Assembly: GCA_947467125.1 (NCBI GenBank)
Contig: CANIGN010000005.1
Location: 1-32,183, forward strand
Direction of reading: 5' to 3'
DNA: 32,183 nucleotides
Origin: Bacteriovoracaceae bacterium
GTDB lineage: Bacteria > Bdellovibrionota > UBA2428
Under the pieces are notes generated by a model. The model was not told the origin of the DNA, searched no databases, and worked only from the letters and a program-made list of their open reading frames with translations. Shown piece by piece: positions 1 through 8,129 of the stretch. How positions within the stretch are numbered: the first letter of the stretch is position 1; every line of letters begins with the position of its first letter. The position numbers and the translations under genes are program-made.

Positions 1-312
1 CTCACACACATTGAGCCTGCGCAGTTGCCTGGTCAGGCTTTGGCCGTTGCTCTTTACGAAGAGGGTGGAATTCGAAGCTGCGAAATTGGAACTTCGATGT
101 TTGGAAAAATCGTGAATGGAAAAATTGAGCCCGCAAGACAAGATCTTGTACGGCTTGCTATCCCACGACGAGTTTATACTCAGTCGCATTTTGATTATGT
201 GATTGAGGTCTTTTCAAGAATTGTAGAACGCAAAAAAGAAATGAAAGGGATGAAGTTTACGTACAGGCCAGAAGCCCTACCTCACTTCTCCTCTCATTTT
301 GATTGGATTTAG
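1..312 (+). CDS. Tryptophanase / tyrosine phenol-lyase family, C-terminal end (partial)
   Basis: The reading frame is open from base 1 and ends at the TAG at 310-312, so only about the last 103 codons are present. These PLP-dependent beta-eliminating lyases split tryptophan to indole, pyruvate and ammonia, or tyrosine to phenol. The visible part carries the family's C-terminal signature: a PGQALAVALYEEGGIR stretch, an EIG..MFG stretch, then LVRLAIPRRVYTQSH and a final R-x-EALPHFSSHFDWI tail. The catalytic lysine and PLP site lie outside the window, so tryptophanase and tyrosine phenol-lyase cannot be separated here. It converges on the helicase gene, with 11 bases between the two stops. Confidence 0.85.
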   Translation, partial: LTHIEPAQLPGQALAVALYEEGGIRSCEIGTSMFGKIVNGKIEPARQDLVRLAIPRRVYTQSHFDYVIEVFSRIVERKKEMKGMKFTYRPEALPHFSSHFDWI

Positions 313-323
313 TTCTTTAAGTT

Positions 324-1835
324 TTACTTCTCTTGCTGAGGTGTTGCCGATCCTGTTTTGATCAACAAGCGCATGATTTCTTCCCAGAGATCATGTTCTT
401 CAGGAGCAATCAAAGACAGAGCTTGTCCGGTGCTTCCCGCACGACCAGAGCGACCAATGCGGTGAATGTAATCTTCTGCAACTTGTGGCAAGTCGTAGTT
501 AATCACATGTCCAATGTCTGCCACGTCAATCCCGCGAGCCGCAACGTCGGTTGCAACAAGAATGCGTGATTCACCGTTTCGAAAAGCTTCGAGAGCGGCT
601 CGGCGTTGGCCTTGAGTCCTGTCTCCGTGCATTTGCTCTACTTGCATTCCAAGCGATGTTAAGAAACGAGCCAATTTATTTGTACGAGATTTTGTACGTG
701 TGAAGATAATAATACTTCCTTCACGCTTTCTGATTTCGTTGATGAGAGTGTCGTTTTTTGCAAGTTGAGAAGTTGTTTTGAAAGTTTGTTTTACAGAAGC
801 GGCTGCTTTTGAAACGCTTCCCACAGCAATTCGAAGAGGTTCTACAAGAAATTTCTTTGAAAGTTGGTCGACGTTTTTATTCCACGTTGCAGAGAAAAGA
901 AGGTTTTGTCTTTTTTGTGGAACGAACTTTTCAATTTCAGCCAATTGAGGTGCAAAACCCATGTCGAGCATGCGATCGGCTTCATCGAGAACAAGAATCG
1001 AGCAATTGTCGAGCTTACACTTGCGACGCTTTAAGTGATCAAGCAAGCGACCAGGAGTTGCCACAATCAAGCGATAATCTTTTGCGAGTGCTTTGATCTG
1101 ACGATCCATAGGAGAGCCACCCGTCACAGTAACGCTACGGTATTCAGGCATAGCTTCTGTCAGAGTTCGCCAAAAAGTTCCAATTTGCTGAGCAAGTTCA
1201 CGAGTGGGAGCCAAAATAAGGCCAGTCGCTTGAGGGTTTTTGATAAATTCTGTGAGTATGGGCAAACAAAAGGCTGCTGTTTTACCAGTGCCTGTTTGAG
1301 CGCATGCGACAAGATCTTTTCCTGCCAAGACTTCGGGAATACTTTTCGCTTGAATAGGAGTCGGCTTTTCAAAAGCCATTCGTTTCAAAGCAACTTGAAT
1401 AGGTTCTACAAAGTTAAATTCTTCGAATGTTGAGTTTATGGTTTCGTCTGGAGAGATTTGAAGAAATTCGGAAAGTTCGTTCTTTTGTTGAGAGGGCGCA
1501 ATAGAGGCGTAGTTTTTAAATCCTTTAGATTGCCAACGGCGAGGACCCTTGTGAGGCTCGCTTCGTTTGAAGTGACTGCTAGAGCCATTGGAGCCGCGAT
1601 TGAAATCTCTGCGTTCACCTCTTTGGTCGTTTCTTTGTTCGTTATTTTTACGACCTTTAGGTGGGCCATAGCGTTTTTTAGGGGCTCTGGGATTTTGTTG
1701 TTCAGATGCTTTGACGTCAGCCTTCTCGGCAGGCTTTTCACTTTTGCTACCAAAAAACTTCTCGCTAAAACGAGAGAAAAATTTCTTCTTAGGTTTTTTG
1801 GGGTATTTATTGTTCGAATTCATAACTGGGTTCAA
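324..1835 (-). CDS. rhlE: DEAD-box ATP-dependent RNA helicase, RhlE-like
   Basis: An ATP-driven RNA unwinding enzyme of ribosome assembly or RNA turnover (family knowledge). Motifs appear in order: Q motif about residues 138-162, Walker A AQTGTGKT about 179-186, PTRELA, TPGRL, DEAD near 284, SAT, and HRIGRSGRAG in the second RecA domain. The protein is about 503 residues. The first ~115 are basic, Lys/Arg/Asn-rich and low in complexity. RhlE proteins usually carry such a tail at the C-terminus, so the N-terminal position is unusual. I chose the TTG at 1835 because AAGGAG lies 5 bases before it on the minus strand. The first ATG (1823) would be 17 bases from that site. An ATTATA at 1939-1944 (TATAAT on the minus strand) could give a leader near 100 bases, as in cold-induced helicase genes. 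That promoter is weak evidence. Confidence 0.93.
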   Translation of the reverse strand: MNPVMNSNNKYPKKPKKKFFSRFSEKFFGSKSEKPAEKADVKASEQQNPRAPKKRYGPPKGRKNNEQRNDQRGERRDFNRGSNGSSSHFKRSEPHKGPRRWQSKGFKNYASIAPSQQKNELSEFLQISPDETINSTFEEFNFVEPIQVALKRMAFEKPTPIQAKSIPEVLAGKDLVACAQTGTGKTAAFCLPILTEFIKNPQATGLILAPTRELAQQIGTFWRTLTEAMPEYRSVTVTGGSPMDRQIKALAKDYRLIVATPGRLLDHLKRRKCKLDNCSILVLDEADRMLDMGFAPQLAEIEKFVPQKRQNLLFSATWNKNVDQLSKKFLVEPLRIAVGSVSKAAASVKQTFKTTSQLAKNDTLINEIRKREGSIIIFTRTKSRTNKLARFLTSLGMQVEQMHGDRTQGQRRAALEAFRNGESRILVATDVAARGIDVADIGHVINYDLPQVAEDYIHRIGRSGRAGSTGQALSLIAPEEHDLWEEIMRLLIKTGSATPQQEK

Positions 1836-2002
1836 TGAGACTCCTTAGTGGGATAGGGCCGACAAAGAGGACTGATGTCGAGAGCGTTTTGTATAAACGA
1901 TAACACTTTAAGGCAACTACACCGATACAAGAGTGCATATTATACACGTCTTCATGGGCCAATACTAGGATTTAATGGGCTTAGAAATTCACGAGAGAGG
2001 GT

Positions 2003-2008
2003 TATAAT
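2003..2008 (+). promoter_or_regulatory. -10 box (TATAAT) for the GIY-YIG gene, leaderless layout
   Basis: A perfect TATAAT ends 8 bases before the ATG at 2017, so transcription should start at or within a base or two of the start codon. The best -35 in range is weak (TTAGAA, 1981-1986, 16-bp spacer). No Shine-Dalgarno sequence fits between the box and the ATG. Confidence 0.5.
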
Positions 2009-2016
2009 GAGAGCTG

Positions 2017-2262
2017 ATGTGGTGGGTTTACATTATCGAAACTGAATCGGGGAGTTACTACACGGGAGTCGCAAAAGACGTAAATCTTCGTTTTCGCCAG
2101 CATAAGGGAGAGCTGAAAGGTGGAGCAAAATTTTTTCGCTCCAATCCTCCTTCACTTTTACTTTATTTAAAAAAATATAAAAACCGAAGTGAAGCTCAAA
2201 AAGTAGAATGGAACATTAAGCAGCTGACTCGTTTGCAAAAAGAAGAATTAATTTTCTCTTAA
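2017..2262 (+). CDS. Small GIY-YIG domain protein (UPF0213/YhbQ type)
   Basis: An 81-residue single-domain protein. It opens with WWVYIIETESGSYYTGVAKD, which holds the paired VYI and YYTG strands of the GIY-YIG nuclease fold. An L-R-F-R-Q-H segment with the usual Arg follows, then a conserved EAQKVEWNIKQL helix with the metal-binding Glu. Length and layout match the UPF0213 (YhbQ) group, proposed DNA-repair-related nucleases without a settled role. The ATG at 2017 keeps the WWVY strand at the N-terminus. An ATG at 2007 is in another frame. It converges on uvrA with 11 bases between stops, across an AT-only imperfect palindrome. Confidence 0.85.
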   Translation: MWWVYIIETESGSYYTGVAKDVNLRFRQHKGELKGGAKFFRSNPPSLLLYLKKYKNRSEAQKVEWNIKQLTRLQKEELIFS

Positions 2263-2273
2263 AAAAATAAAAT

Positions 2274-5153
2274 TTATTTTCTTTTTTCTAGAAGAATTTC
2301 TTTCCACTCAAGCTGAGGAGAGTTCTTTAAAATATCTTTAAGATATTTTCCCGTTAAACTGGCCTTTGTCTTCACAATTTTTTCGGGAGTTCCTTCGGCA
2401 ACAATTGTTCCGCCGTGAACGCCTCCACCAGGTCCAAAATCGATGACCCAGTCTGCAGTTTTTATAAAATCAAGACTGTGTTCGATCACGCAAACTGTAT
2501 TCCCATTTTCAACAAGATGATGAAGAACTCTGTTAAGTGTTTTGATGTCGCGTAAATGTAAGCCTGTTGTAGGTTCGTCGAGAACATAAAAGAGACCCGT
2601 GCGGTCGATATCCATCAGTTCACGAGCGATTTTGAGGCGCTGAGATTCACCGCCAGAAAGTGTGGTTGCTGGTTGACCAAGTCGCAGATATCCTAATCCT
2701 ACTTTTTCGAGCACACCCAACATTCGACGAAGTTTATTGGATTCATGAAAGAAAATAATCGCTTCGTTAATGGTGAGATTTAAAACATCAACGATGCTTT
2801 TTTCTTTATAGGTAATTTTTAAAATTTCTGGTTTGAATCTTTTTCCTTCGCAGTGGTCGCAAAGAATAAAGAGATCTTCCATGAAAACCATTTCTACTCG
2901 GTTGTAGCCTTCTCCCTCACAATGATCACAACGTCCGCCTGGAACGTTGAAAGAGAAAAATCCAGCATGAAATTTATGTCGTTGAGCTTCTTTCGTTTGT
3001 GAGAAAAGATTTCGAATCTCATCAAAAGCGCGAATGTACGTAACGGGATTTGAGCGAGGACTTCGTCCAATGGGCTCTTGGCTGATGAGAACGATATCTT
3101 TGATGGGTTCAAAGCCTGAAATTCTTTTGTATTCACCGACCTCTAAAGTGGTCTGTTGAAGTAACTTAGCAAGTGCAGGGTAAAGAGTTTTGCGAACAGC
3201 AGTTGATTTTCCAGATCCTGAAACACCTGTAATGCACGTAAGAGTGTTGAGAGGAATCTTGAGATCTACGTTTTTGAGATTGAATGAAGTGCATCCTTCA
3301 ATAGAAAGCCATTGCGTTGTTTTTTGAAGTTCTTCCATTCGTTGCAATCGACGTCGCAAAGGAATGGGGATTTGCTCTTGGCCCATCATGAATTGATAGG
3401 TGTGGCTGTTTTTGGAGCCTTTCTTTTCAAAGTCTTTGCTGGGTCCTGCGTAAAGAAGTTCTCCGCCTTTTTCACCAGCTTCTGGTCCAAGATCGATGAG
3501 GTATTCAGCAGAGCGAATAATGTCGCTATCGTGTTCAACAACGACGACTGTGTTTCTGAGGTCGGCAAGGTCTTTGAGAATTCCAATGAGTTTTTCTGTG
3601 TCGTGAGTATGAAGTCCGATGCTGGGCTCATCCAAGACGTAACAGGTCTGAGTGAGCCGAGCGCCTAATTGATTTGAAAGAGCAATTCTTTGAGCTTCTC
3701 CGCCGGATAAAGTTTTGGTGAGACGTGAGAGAGTGAGGTAATCAAGTCCCACTCGCATTAAAAAATCGAGACGATTTTCGATTTGCTTAAAGATTTCATG
3801 CGCAACACTTTTTTCATATTTGCTAAATGAAGTTGTTTGAAACCACTTTTGTAAATCCTCAATCGAAAGTTGCGAGAGATCCCAAATGTTTTTCTTTTGA
3901 ATAAAAACTTGAAGAGCTTCTTTTTTGAGTCTTGCTCCGTTGCAGCCTGTGCACGGGAAGGGGCTGCGGTATCGAGATAAAAAAACTCGAACTTGCATTT
4001 TGTATTTGTAATCATCGAGTTCTTCGAAGATTCCGTTGATTCCTTGAAAGTCTCCGTCTCCCTTCCAGATTAACTCGATTTGGGTTTCGCTGAGTTTTTC
4101 ATAGGGAAGGTGAATCGATATTTTTTTCTTTTGGCAAAAACTCAAGAGTTCTTTGTACCAATCTTTGGCAGAAGGTTTGGTGAGAGGTTCAATAGCGCCT
4201 TGAGAAATCGAAAGTTGAGGACGAGGAACGACAAGGTCTCTGTCGATTTTGAGAATATTTCCAAAACCTTTGCAATCGGGGCAGGCTCCCGCTGGAGAGT
4301 TAAACGAAAAAAGTAGGGGAGAAGATTCAGGAAAACGCGTGACTCCTCCATCGACGGATGGAAATTCAGAGCAAATCCTTTCCCAGGTTATTTTTGATCC
4401 TTGAGCGACGACGACTCGAGATCGTCCGCTTCCGTAATGATAAGAGGTTGCAATCGCCTCTGAGCAGCGATTGATTTCACTTTCTTCTTTAGGGAATCGA
4501 TCGACTAAAACCCAGATCTCGCCTTTTTTAAAAAGTTTTTTTGAATCAGAGGATTCTATTTCTGCAAGCTCTAATGATTTTTCATCAGCGAGGATTTTTG
4601 AAAAACCTTTTTCTAAAAGAAATTGTCTGGGGTCAAAGTTTTTGTCGCTTTGAGTGGGTGGAAGAAAAGGATAAAAAACAAAAACCTTGTCTCCTTTTTC
4701 TTTCCACGCTTCATCGCTTATTTCCGATGGCAGGTCTTTTTTAACAACGCGGCCACTTTTGGGATCAACCATTTGTCCAGCTTTGGAAAAAAGGAGTCTA
4801 AGATAGTCATAAATTTCAGTGCTTGTTCCAACGGTGGAGCGAGAGTTTTTGGTGTAGTTTTTTTGTTCAAGCGCAACTGTAGGGCTAAGATTTTTGATCG
4901 CATCGACATCGGGCTTTTCATGTTTTTCCAAAAACTGACGCGTGTAAGAGCTTAGGGATTCTACAAAGCGACGCTGCCCTTCTGCAAAAAGAGTATTAAA
5001 CGCAAGGCTCGATTTTCCGGATCCTGAAGGGCCCGTTATAACGCTCAGTCCAATTCGTGGGATATTGAGCGAGATGTTTTTAAGATTATGTTGTCGGGCT
5101 CCTACTATTTCGATGTCTTTTAAAAAAGCGGAAGCGTGTTTGGGGCTCGACAT
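2274..5153 (-). CDS. uvrA: Excinuclease ABC subunit A (UvrA)
   Basis: The damage-sensing ABC-type ATPase of nucleotide excision repair. It scans DNA as a dimer and loads UvrB. The protein is about 959 residues, normal for UvrA. First Walker A is GPSGSGKSS (about residues 41-49) and the second is GVSGSGKS. Two ABC signatures (TLSGGEAQRI and TLSGGESQRL) precede YVLDEPSIGLH and YVLDEPTTGLH. Zinc-finger cysteine pairs are visible: CPDC and CTGC in the first half, and CDHC...CDHC in the second. I start at the ATG at 5153, which gives MSSPKHAS before the conserved I-x-GARQHNLKN. The frame stays open to a TTG at 5222, but that extension is not UvrA-like. No clear Shine-Dalgarno site is present. The gene is divergent from the ureohydrolase gene, with a 78-base gap. 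Confidence 0.97.
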   Translation of the reverse strand: MSSPKHASAFLKDIEIVGARQHNLKNISLNIPRIGLSVITGPSGSGKSSLAFNTLFAEGQRRFVESLSSYTRQFLEKHEKPDVDAIKNLSPTVALEQKNYTKNSRSTVGTSTEIYDYLRLLFSKAGQMVDPKSGRVVKKDLPSEISDEAWKEKGDKVFVFYPFLPPTQSDKNFDPRQFLLEKGFSKILADEKSLELAEIESSDSKKLFKKGEIWVLVDRFPKEESEINRCSEAIATSYHYGSGRSRVVVAQGSKITWERICSEFPSVDGGVTRFPESSPLLFSFNSPAGACPDCKGFGNILKIDRDLVVPRPQLSISQGAIEPLTKPSAKDWYKELLSFCQKKKISIHLPYEKLSETQIELIWKGDGDFQGINGIFEELDDYKYKMQVRVFLSRYRSPFPCTGCNGARLKKEALQVFIQKKNIWDLSQLSIEDLQKWFQTTSFSKYEKSVAHEIFKQIENRLDFLMRVGLDYLTLSRLTKTLSGGEAQRIALSNQLGARLTQTCYVLDEPSIGLHTHDTEKLIGILKDLADLRNTVVVVEHDSDIIRSAEYLIDLGPEAGEKGGELLYAGPSKDFEKKGSKNSHTYQFMMGQEQIPIPLRRRLQRMEELQKTTQWLSIEGCTSFNLKNVDLKIPLNTLTCITGVSGSGKSTAVRKTLYPALAKLLQQTTLEVGEYKRISGFEPIKDIVLISQEPIGRSPRSNPVTYIRAFDEIRNLFSQTKEAQRHKFHAGFFSFNVPGGRCDHCEGEGYNRVEMVFMEDLFILCDHCEGKRFKPEILKITYKEKSIVDVLNLTINEAIIFFHESNKLRRMLGVLEKVGLGYLRLGQPATTLSGGESQRLKIARELMDIDRTGLFYVLDEPTTGLHLRDIKTLNRVLHHLVENGNTVCVIEHSLDFIKTADWVIDFGPGGGVHGGTIVAEGTPEKIVKTKASLTGKYLKDILKNSPQLEWKEILLEKRK

Positions 5154-5231
5154 GGGTTCACACACTCTATCCGAACTTTGTCTTTCTGGGTAGGGCTTGC
5201 AGAGAACGCGAATGAGTATCAATATTTTCTT

Positions 5232-6128
5232 ATGCTTAAAAGCTTCAAAATGCCCGCAGACCTTTTAAAAGCTCGATCAGACGATGAGTTGCTCAAGAGA
5301 TGGGCTCATTTAACAGTGACGCCTTCTACAAAAACTCTTGAAAGTGCAAAAGGAGATCTTGTCTTGCTTGGTTATCCTGATGATCGAGGTGTGAAAAATA
5401 ATTTAGGGCGCTTGGGAGCTCGTTTGGCACCCGCTGCTTTTAGAAAAGTTTTTTATAAAATGTCGGCTTCAAGAATTTGCACCCTAGTAGACGTGGGAGA
5501 TTTGTTTTCAAAGGGGGGACTTCGGGAATCTCATGAAGAAGCTCGAAGGATTTTGCAAAAATTGAGAAAGAACTTTTCATTAGTTGTGACAGTCGGGGGT
5601 GGGCATGATTGGGCAGCGGTTGATTTTGATGTGAGCGATGCGCAGATTATTCATATCGACACGCATTTGGATGTGCGGCCTTTTGAAAAAAATATTCATT
5701 CAGGAATGCCTTTTAGATATTTAGCGGAGAAAGGAGCGCGGATTTGGTGCCTGGGTGCTCAGCCTGAATACAATTCTCCTGAGCATTGGAAATATGCTCA
5801 AACTCATTTTGAAGGATTGTGGTCTTTGGATGAAGTGCAAAAAAATTTTTCTACTATCTTATCTAAAGTTTTAAGTGAAGTTGAAAAAGGTAAGCCTTTG
5901 TTTGTAAGTCTTGATATGGATGTCTTTTCACAGGCAATTTCTCCAGGTGTTTCAGCTCCATCACCTCGTGGAATGAGTGTTGAAATGATTGTTGAGCTTT
6001 TAGAGGCAGTCTCTAAAGACCTTCGTCATTTAGGAATTTATGAATTGAATCCAAAGTTTGATCAAGATTCGCAAAGTATCAAACTTGCGAGTTATCTTTT
6101 GAGCAGGCTGCTTTCAAAACGTTTTTAA
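5232..6128 (+). CDS. Arginase-family ureohydrolase, formimidoylglutamase (HutG)-like
   Basis: A binuclear manganese hydrolase of the arginase/agmatinase/formimidoylglutamase family, 298 residues. Metal-site motifs are in order: GGGHDW (His ligand), IDTHLDVRP (the D-x-H-x-D set) and SLDMDVF (the D-x-D pair). The last runs into SPGVSAPSPRG, which resembles the APGVSAPA-x-G stretch of HutG more than the D-P-A-F-A-P motif of arginases and agmatinases. The substrate is therefore probably formimidoylglutamate, but I infer this from one motif. No other histidine-degradation gene is in the window. The ATG at 5232 is the likely start. An upstream in-frame codon at 5136 would overlap uvrA. Its TAA overlaps the converging gene's stop by 4 bases. 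Confidence 0.8.
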   Translation: MLKSFKMPADLLKARSDDELLKRWAHLTVTPSTKTLESAKGDLVLLGYPDDRGVKNNLGRLGARLAPAAFRKVFYKMSASRICTLVDVGDLFSKGGLRESHEEARRILQKLRKNFSLVVTVGGGHDWAAVDFDVSDAQIIHIDTHLDVRPFEKNIHSGMPFRYLAEKGARIWCLGAQPEYNSPEHWKYAQTHFEGLWSLDEVQKNFSTILSKVLSEVEKGKPLFVSLDMDVFSQAISPGVSAPSPRGMSVEMIVELLEAVSKDLRHLGIYELNPKFDQDSQSIKLASYLLSRLLSKRF

Positions 6129-7144
6129 TGATTATGTTTATTCTTTTTACTTGAATGTTGATGAGGATCTTCAGAAGCGCCTTCAAAGCCAGGAGTCGTG
6201 GGAAATTCTCCAAATAAAGTTGGATCGGCTTTGTCGCCAGTGAGGAATCGACCTTTTGCGATGTTCAGATCAACCGCAACATCTCCTTGATAGTCGGATG
6301 GAAAATCTTGAAAATCACTTCCGATACGAGTTTGGATAATACGAGTTCCTTGATCTTTTTGTTTCACGCGTAATTTTCCAGTGTCTTTTCCGACAACAAC
6401 ATAGAGCTCGTCTTGATCAAAATCATAGCTCCAGTAATCAGCGCGGCCGCCTAAATCTTTTTCAAGTTTTTTGCCTAATTGAGTTTTATAAAATTCAGGA
6501 TCAACAGGAGTCAGGTTAAGTTTTTCAGCTTCAGATGTATTGAGTCGATCCACTCTAGAGCCCTGAAACATTCCAGGCATTTTGGGAGTTTTTTTTGCAA
6601 GGGTCGAATCTGTTTCTTTACTTTGAAATGTAGAGCTCATGACTTTTTGAACAGAGGGACTTTTGAGCATTTCATTTAAAGCTCTATTTGCTTTAAGGGA
6701 GGTATCAAAAAGAACAAATTTAGATTGTTTGAGCTGATCGTTAGAAGCTGTGATCTTGAGGTTTAATTCGATAATCTCTTTGTTTTGAGAAAGAGGGAGC
6801 GCGATTTTTTTTTCTTCGAGAATTTTGACGTTTTGTTGAATTTTTGCACGGATTTCTTTGTAACTTACAAAGTCCGTATAAAAACGAGTTTGTAGGTTTT
6901 TGAAAGAAGCAGTTGGGAGAGACTTAAGTGTGTTGGAGTCGAATTTTTTATAAGCTTCTGTTTCGTCTTTTACGTTTTTTTCTAAAAGAGTGATCAACTC
7001 GGGGTATTGTTGATAATGCCTCATGAGCTCTGCCATATTGAGAATATCTTTAGAATTAGGGGGAGTGTTTTCGTTTTGTGAATGGCCTACGGAGAGGAAG
7101 AAAAAGGATAGAAATAAGACTCTTTGCGCAAAACCTCGGCTCAT
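6125..7144 (-). CDS. Unknown secreted protein with coiled-coil middle and His-rich tail
   Basis: I do not recognise this 339-residue protein. Starting at the ATG at 7144 gives MSRGFAQR, a hydrophobic FLSFFFLSVGH core and a likely signal-peptidase I cut near residue 21, so export is expected. Residues ~50-200 are rich in Lys, Glu, Leu and Gln and look helical. The C-terminal half has an aromatic/acidic YWSYDFDQDELYVVVGKDTG segment. The last residues are His/Lys-rich (HQHSSKKNKHNH), which could bind metal. The frame is open to 7198, but that extension would run through the inverted repeat and put the signal peptide inside the protein. The gene is divergent from rodZ. Confidence 0.7.
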   Translation of the reverse strand: MSRGFAQRVLFLSFFFLSVGHSQNENTPPNSKDILNMAELMRHYQQYPELITLLEKNVKDETEAYKKFDSNTLKSLPTASFKNLQTRFYTDFVSYKEIRAKIQQNVKILEEKKIALPLSQNKEIIELNLKITASNDQLKQSKFVLFDTSLKANRALNEMLKSPSVQKVMSSTFQSKETDSTLAKKTPKMPGMFQGSRVDRLNTSEAEKLNLTPVDPEFYKTQLGKKLEKDLGGRADYWSYDFDQDELYVVVGKDTGKLRVKQKDQGTRIIQTRIGSDFQDFPSDYQGDVAVDLNIAKGRFLTGDKADPTLFGEFPTTPGFEGASEDPHQHSSKKNKHNH

Positions 7145-7157
7145 AGCTTTATTTTGA

Positions 7158-7221
7158 CCTAGATAGCCTTGAATGGGGACTAAAATATTGACGCCCATTT
7201 GGACTTTAACGGCTATCTAGG
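7158..7221. promoter_or_regulatory. Divergent control region with an 11-bp inverted repeat
   Basis: CCTAGATAGCC at 7158-7168 and GGCTATCTAGG at 7211-7221 are perfect inverted copies separated by 42 bases. Each arm ends exactly 13 bases before the start codon of its own gene (7144 leftward, 7235 rightward). On the plus strand TTGACG at 7188-7193 is a fair -35, and a -10 at normal spacing would fall inside the right arm (around GCTATC/CTATCT). The symmetry suggests either twin -10 elements or a protein binding site overlapping both promoters. Confidence 0.55.
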
Positions 7222-7234
7222 CTACACCAAGCCT

Positions 7235-8122
7235 ATGTCCGATAATCTCGAAAAGGCGTCTGAGGAAGTTCAAAAACCCTTAACCTTTGGTGCTTGGTTA
7301 AAAGATCAAAGAGTTTCTAAAAAAGTTTCTCTTGAAGAAATTGCAGCGGTTACCAAAATTCATATTGGTCAATTGCGCAGTTTAGAAGAGGGATGGGAAG
7401 GGTCGGCTCCTGCTCCTGCTTTTGTTCGTGGATTTATTGTTTCATACGCAAAGCATATTGGTTTGGATGAAGCAGATGTCTTGAATCAATTTCGCAAATT
7501 GGCTCCAGAGGCTATTCGAGAAAAAGCGGCAGCCCCTAAATCAACTCCTCCCCAAACTTATACAGCAAATTCTGGAAAGCCTTTGCGATTTGGAAGCTAT
7601 AGTGAGCGCAAGGATCAATTACAAATTGCGCATTGGCTTTCTACCAAACGTATTATTTATGCTTTGGGTGTTTTGTTGGGCTTGGCTCTTTTAATTTTTT
7701 TAATGAGAATTGGCAAAAAAGCAGGTGATGAAAAAGCTTCTGCGACAATGACAAGTTCTCAGGAAACATCTCAACAGTCATCTTCGCAGACAAAGATTGT
7801 GGATCAGGTGATTTCAGATGCTTCAGTTTCCACAGGAGTTTTTGGAAATACAGCTCCTTATAATTTTACACTTGTTTCTTCTGCGGATTGTTGGGTGAAT
7901 TTAAAAACAGATGATAACTCTTTGGAAAGCTTTAAGCTTGAAAAGGGTCAAAGTCGAAAGATCACCTTTAATCGAAAATCTAAAGTAACTCTTTCTCATC
8001 CTTCTTTTGTGAAGATTCAAATCAATGATTCATTTTTCAAAATTCAAACAAGTGGAACATCCGCTGAGACTCTTACTTTCCCTGATCAAGCAACAAAACT
8101 TGTTTCTGCTAGCTCTAAATAA
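7235..8122 (+). CDS. rodZ: RodZ-like membrane protein (HTH + TM + DUF4115)
   Basis: RodZ links the MreB cytoskeleton to the cell-wall elongation machinery. This copy has the family layout over about 295 residues. A cytoplasmic Cro/C1-type helix-turn-helix starts at LTFGAWLKDQRVSKKVSLEEIA and contains a YxxHIGLDEADVL-type segment. A Pro/Lys linker follows, then one membrane segment (about residues 139-160, YALGVLLGLALLIFLM), a Ser/Thr/Gln-rich linker and a periplasmic beta domain with SADCWVNLKTDDN, typical of DUF4115. The ATG at 7235 is preferred over the TTG at 7199, because the latter would translate the inverted repeat. No Shine-Dalgarno is visible. It converges on pilT with 7 bases between stops. 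Confidence 0.88.
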   Translation: MSDNLEKASEEVQKPLTFGAWLKDQRVSKKVSLEEIAAVTKIHIGQLRSLEEGWEGSAPAPAFVRGFIVSYAKHIGLDEADVLNQFRKLAPEAIREKAAAPKSTPPQTYTANSGKPLRFGSYSERKDQLQIAHWLSTKRIIYALGVLLGLALLIFLMRIGKKAGDEKASATMTSSQETSQQSSSQTKIVDQVISDASVSTGVFGNTAPYNFTLVSSADCWVNLKTDDNSLESFKLEKGQSRKITFNRKSKVTLSHPSFVKIQINDSFFKIQTSGTSAETLTFPDQATKLVSASSK

Positions 8123-8129
8123 TTAAGTA

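Noticed and set aside
2255-2290. Bidirectional terminator between the GIY-YIG gene and uvrA
   Set aside because: The palindrome (AAAATAAA-A-TTTATTTT) is only A/T and would form a very weak hairpin.
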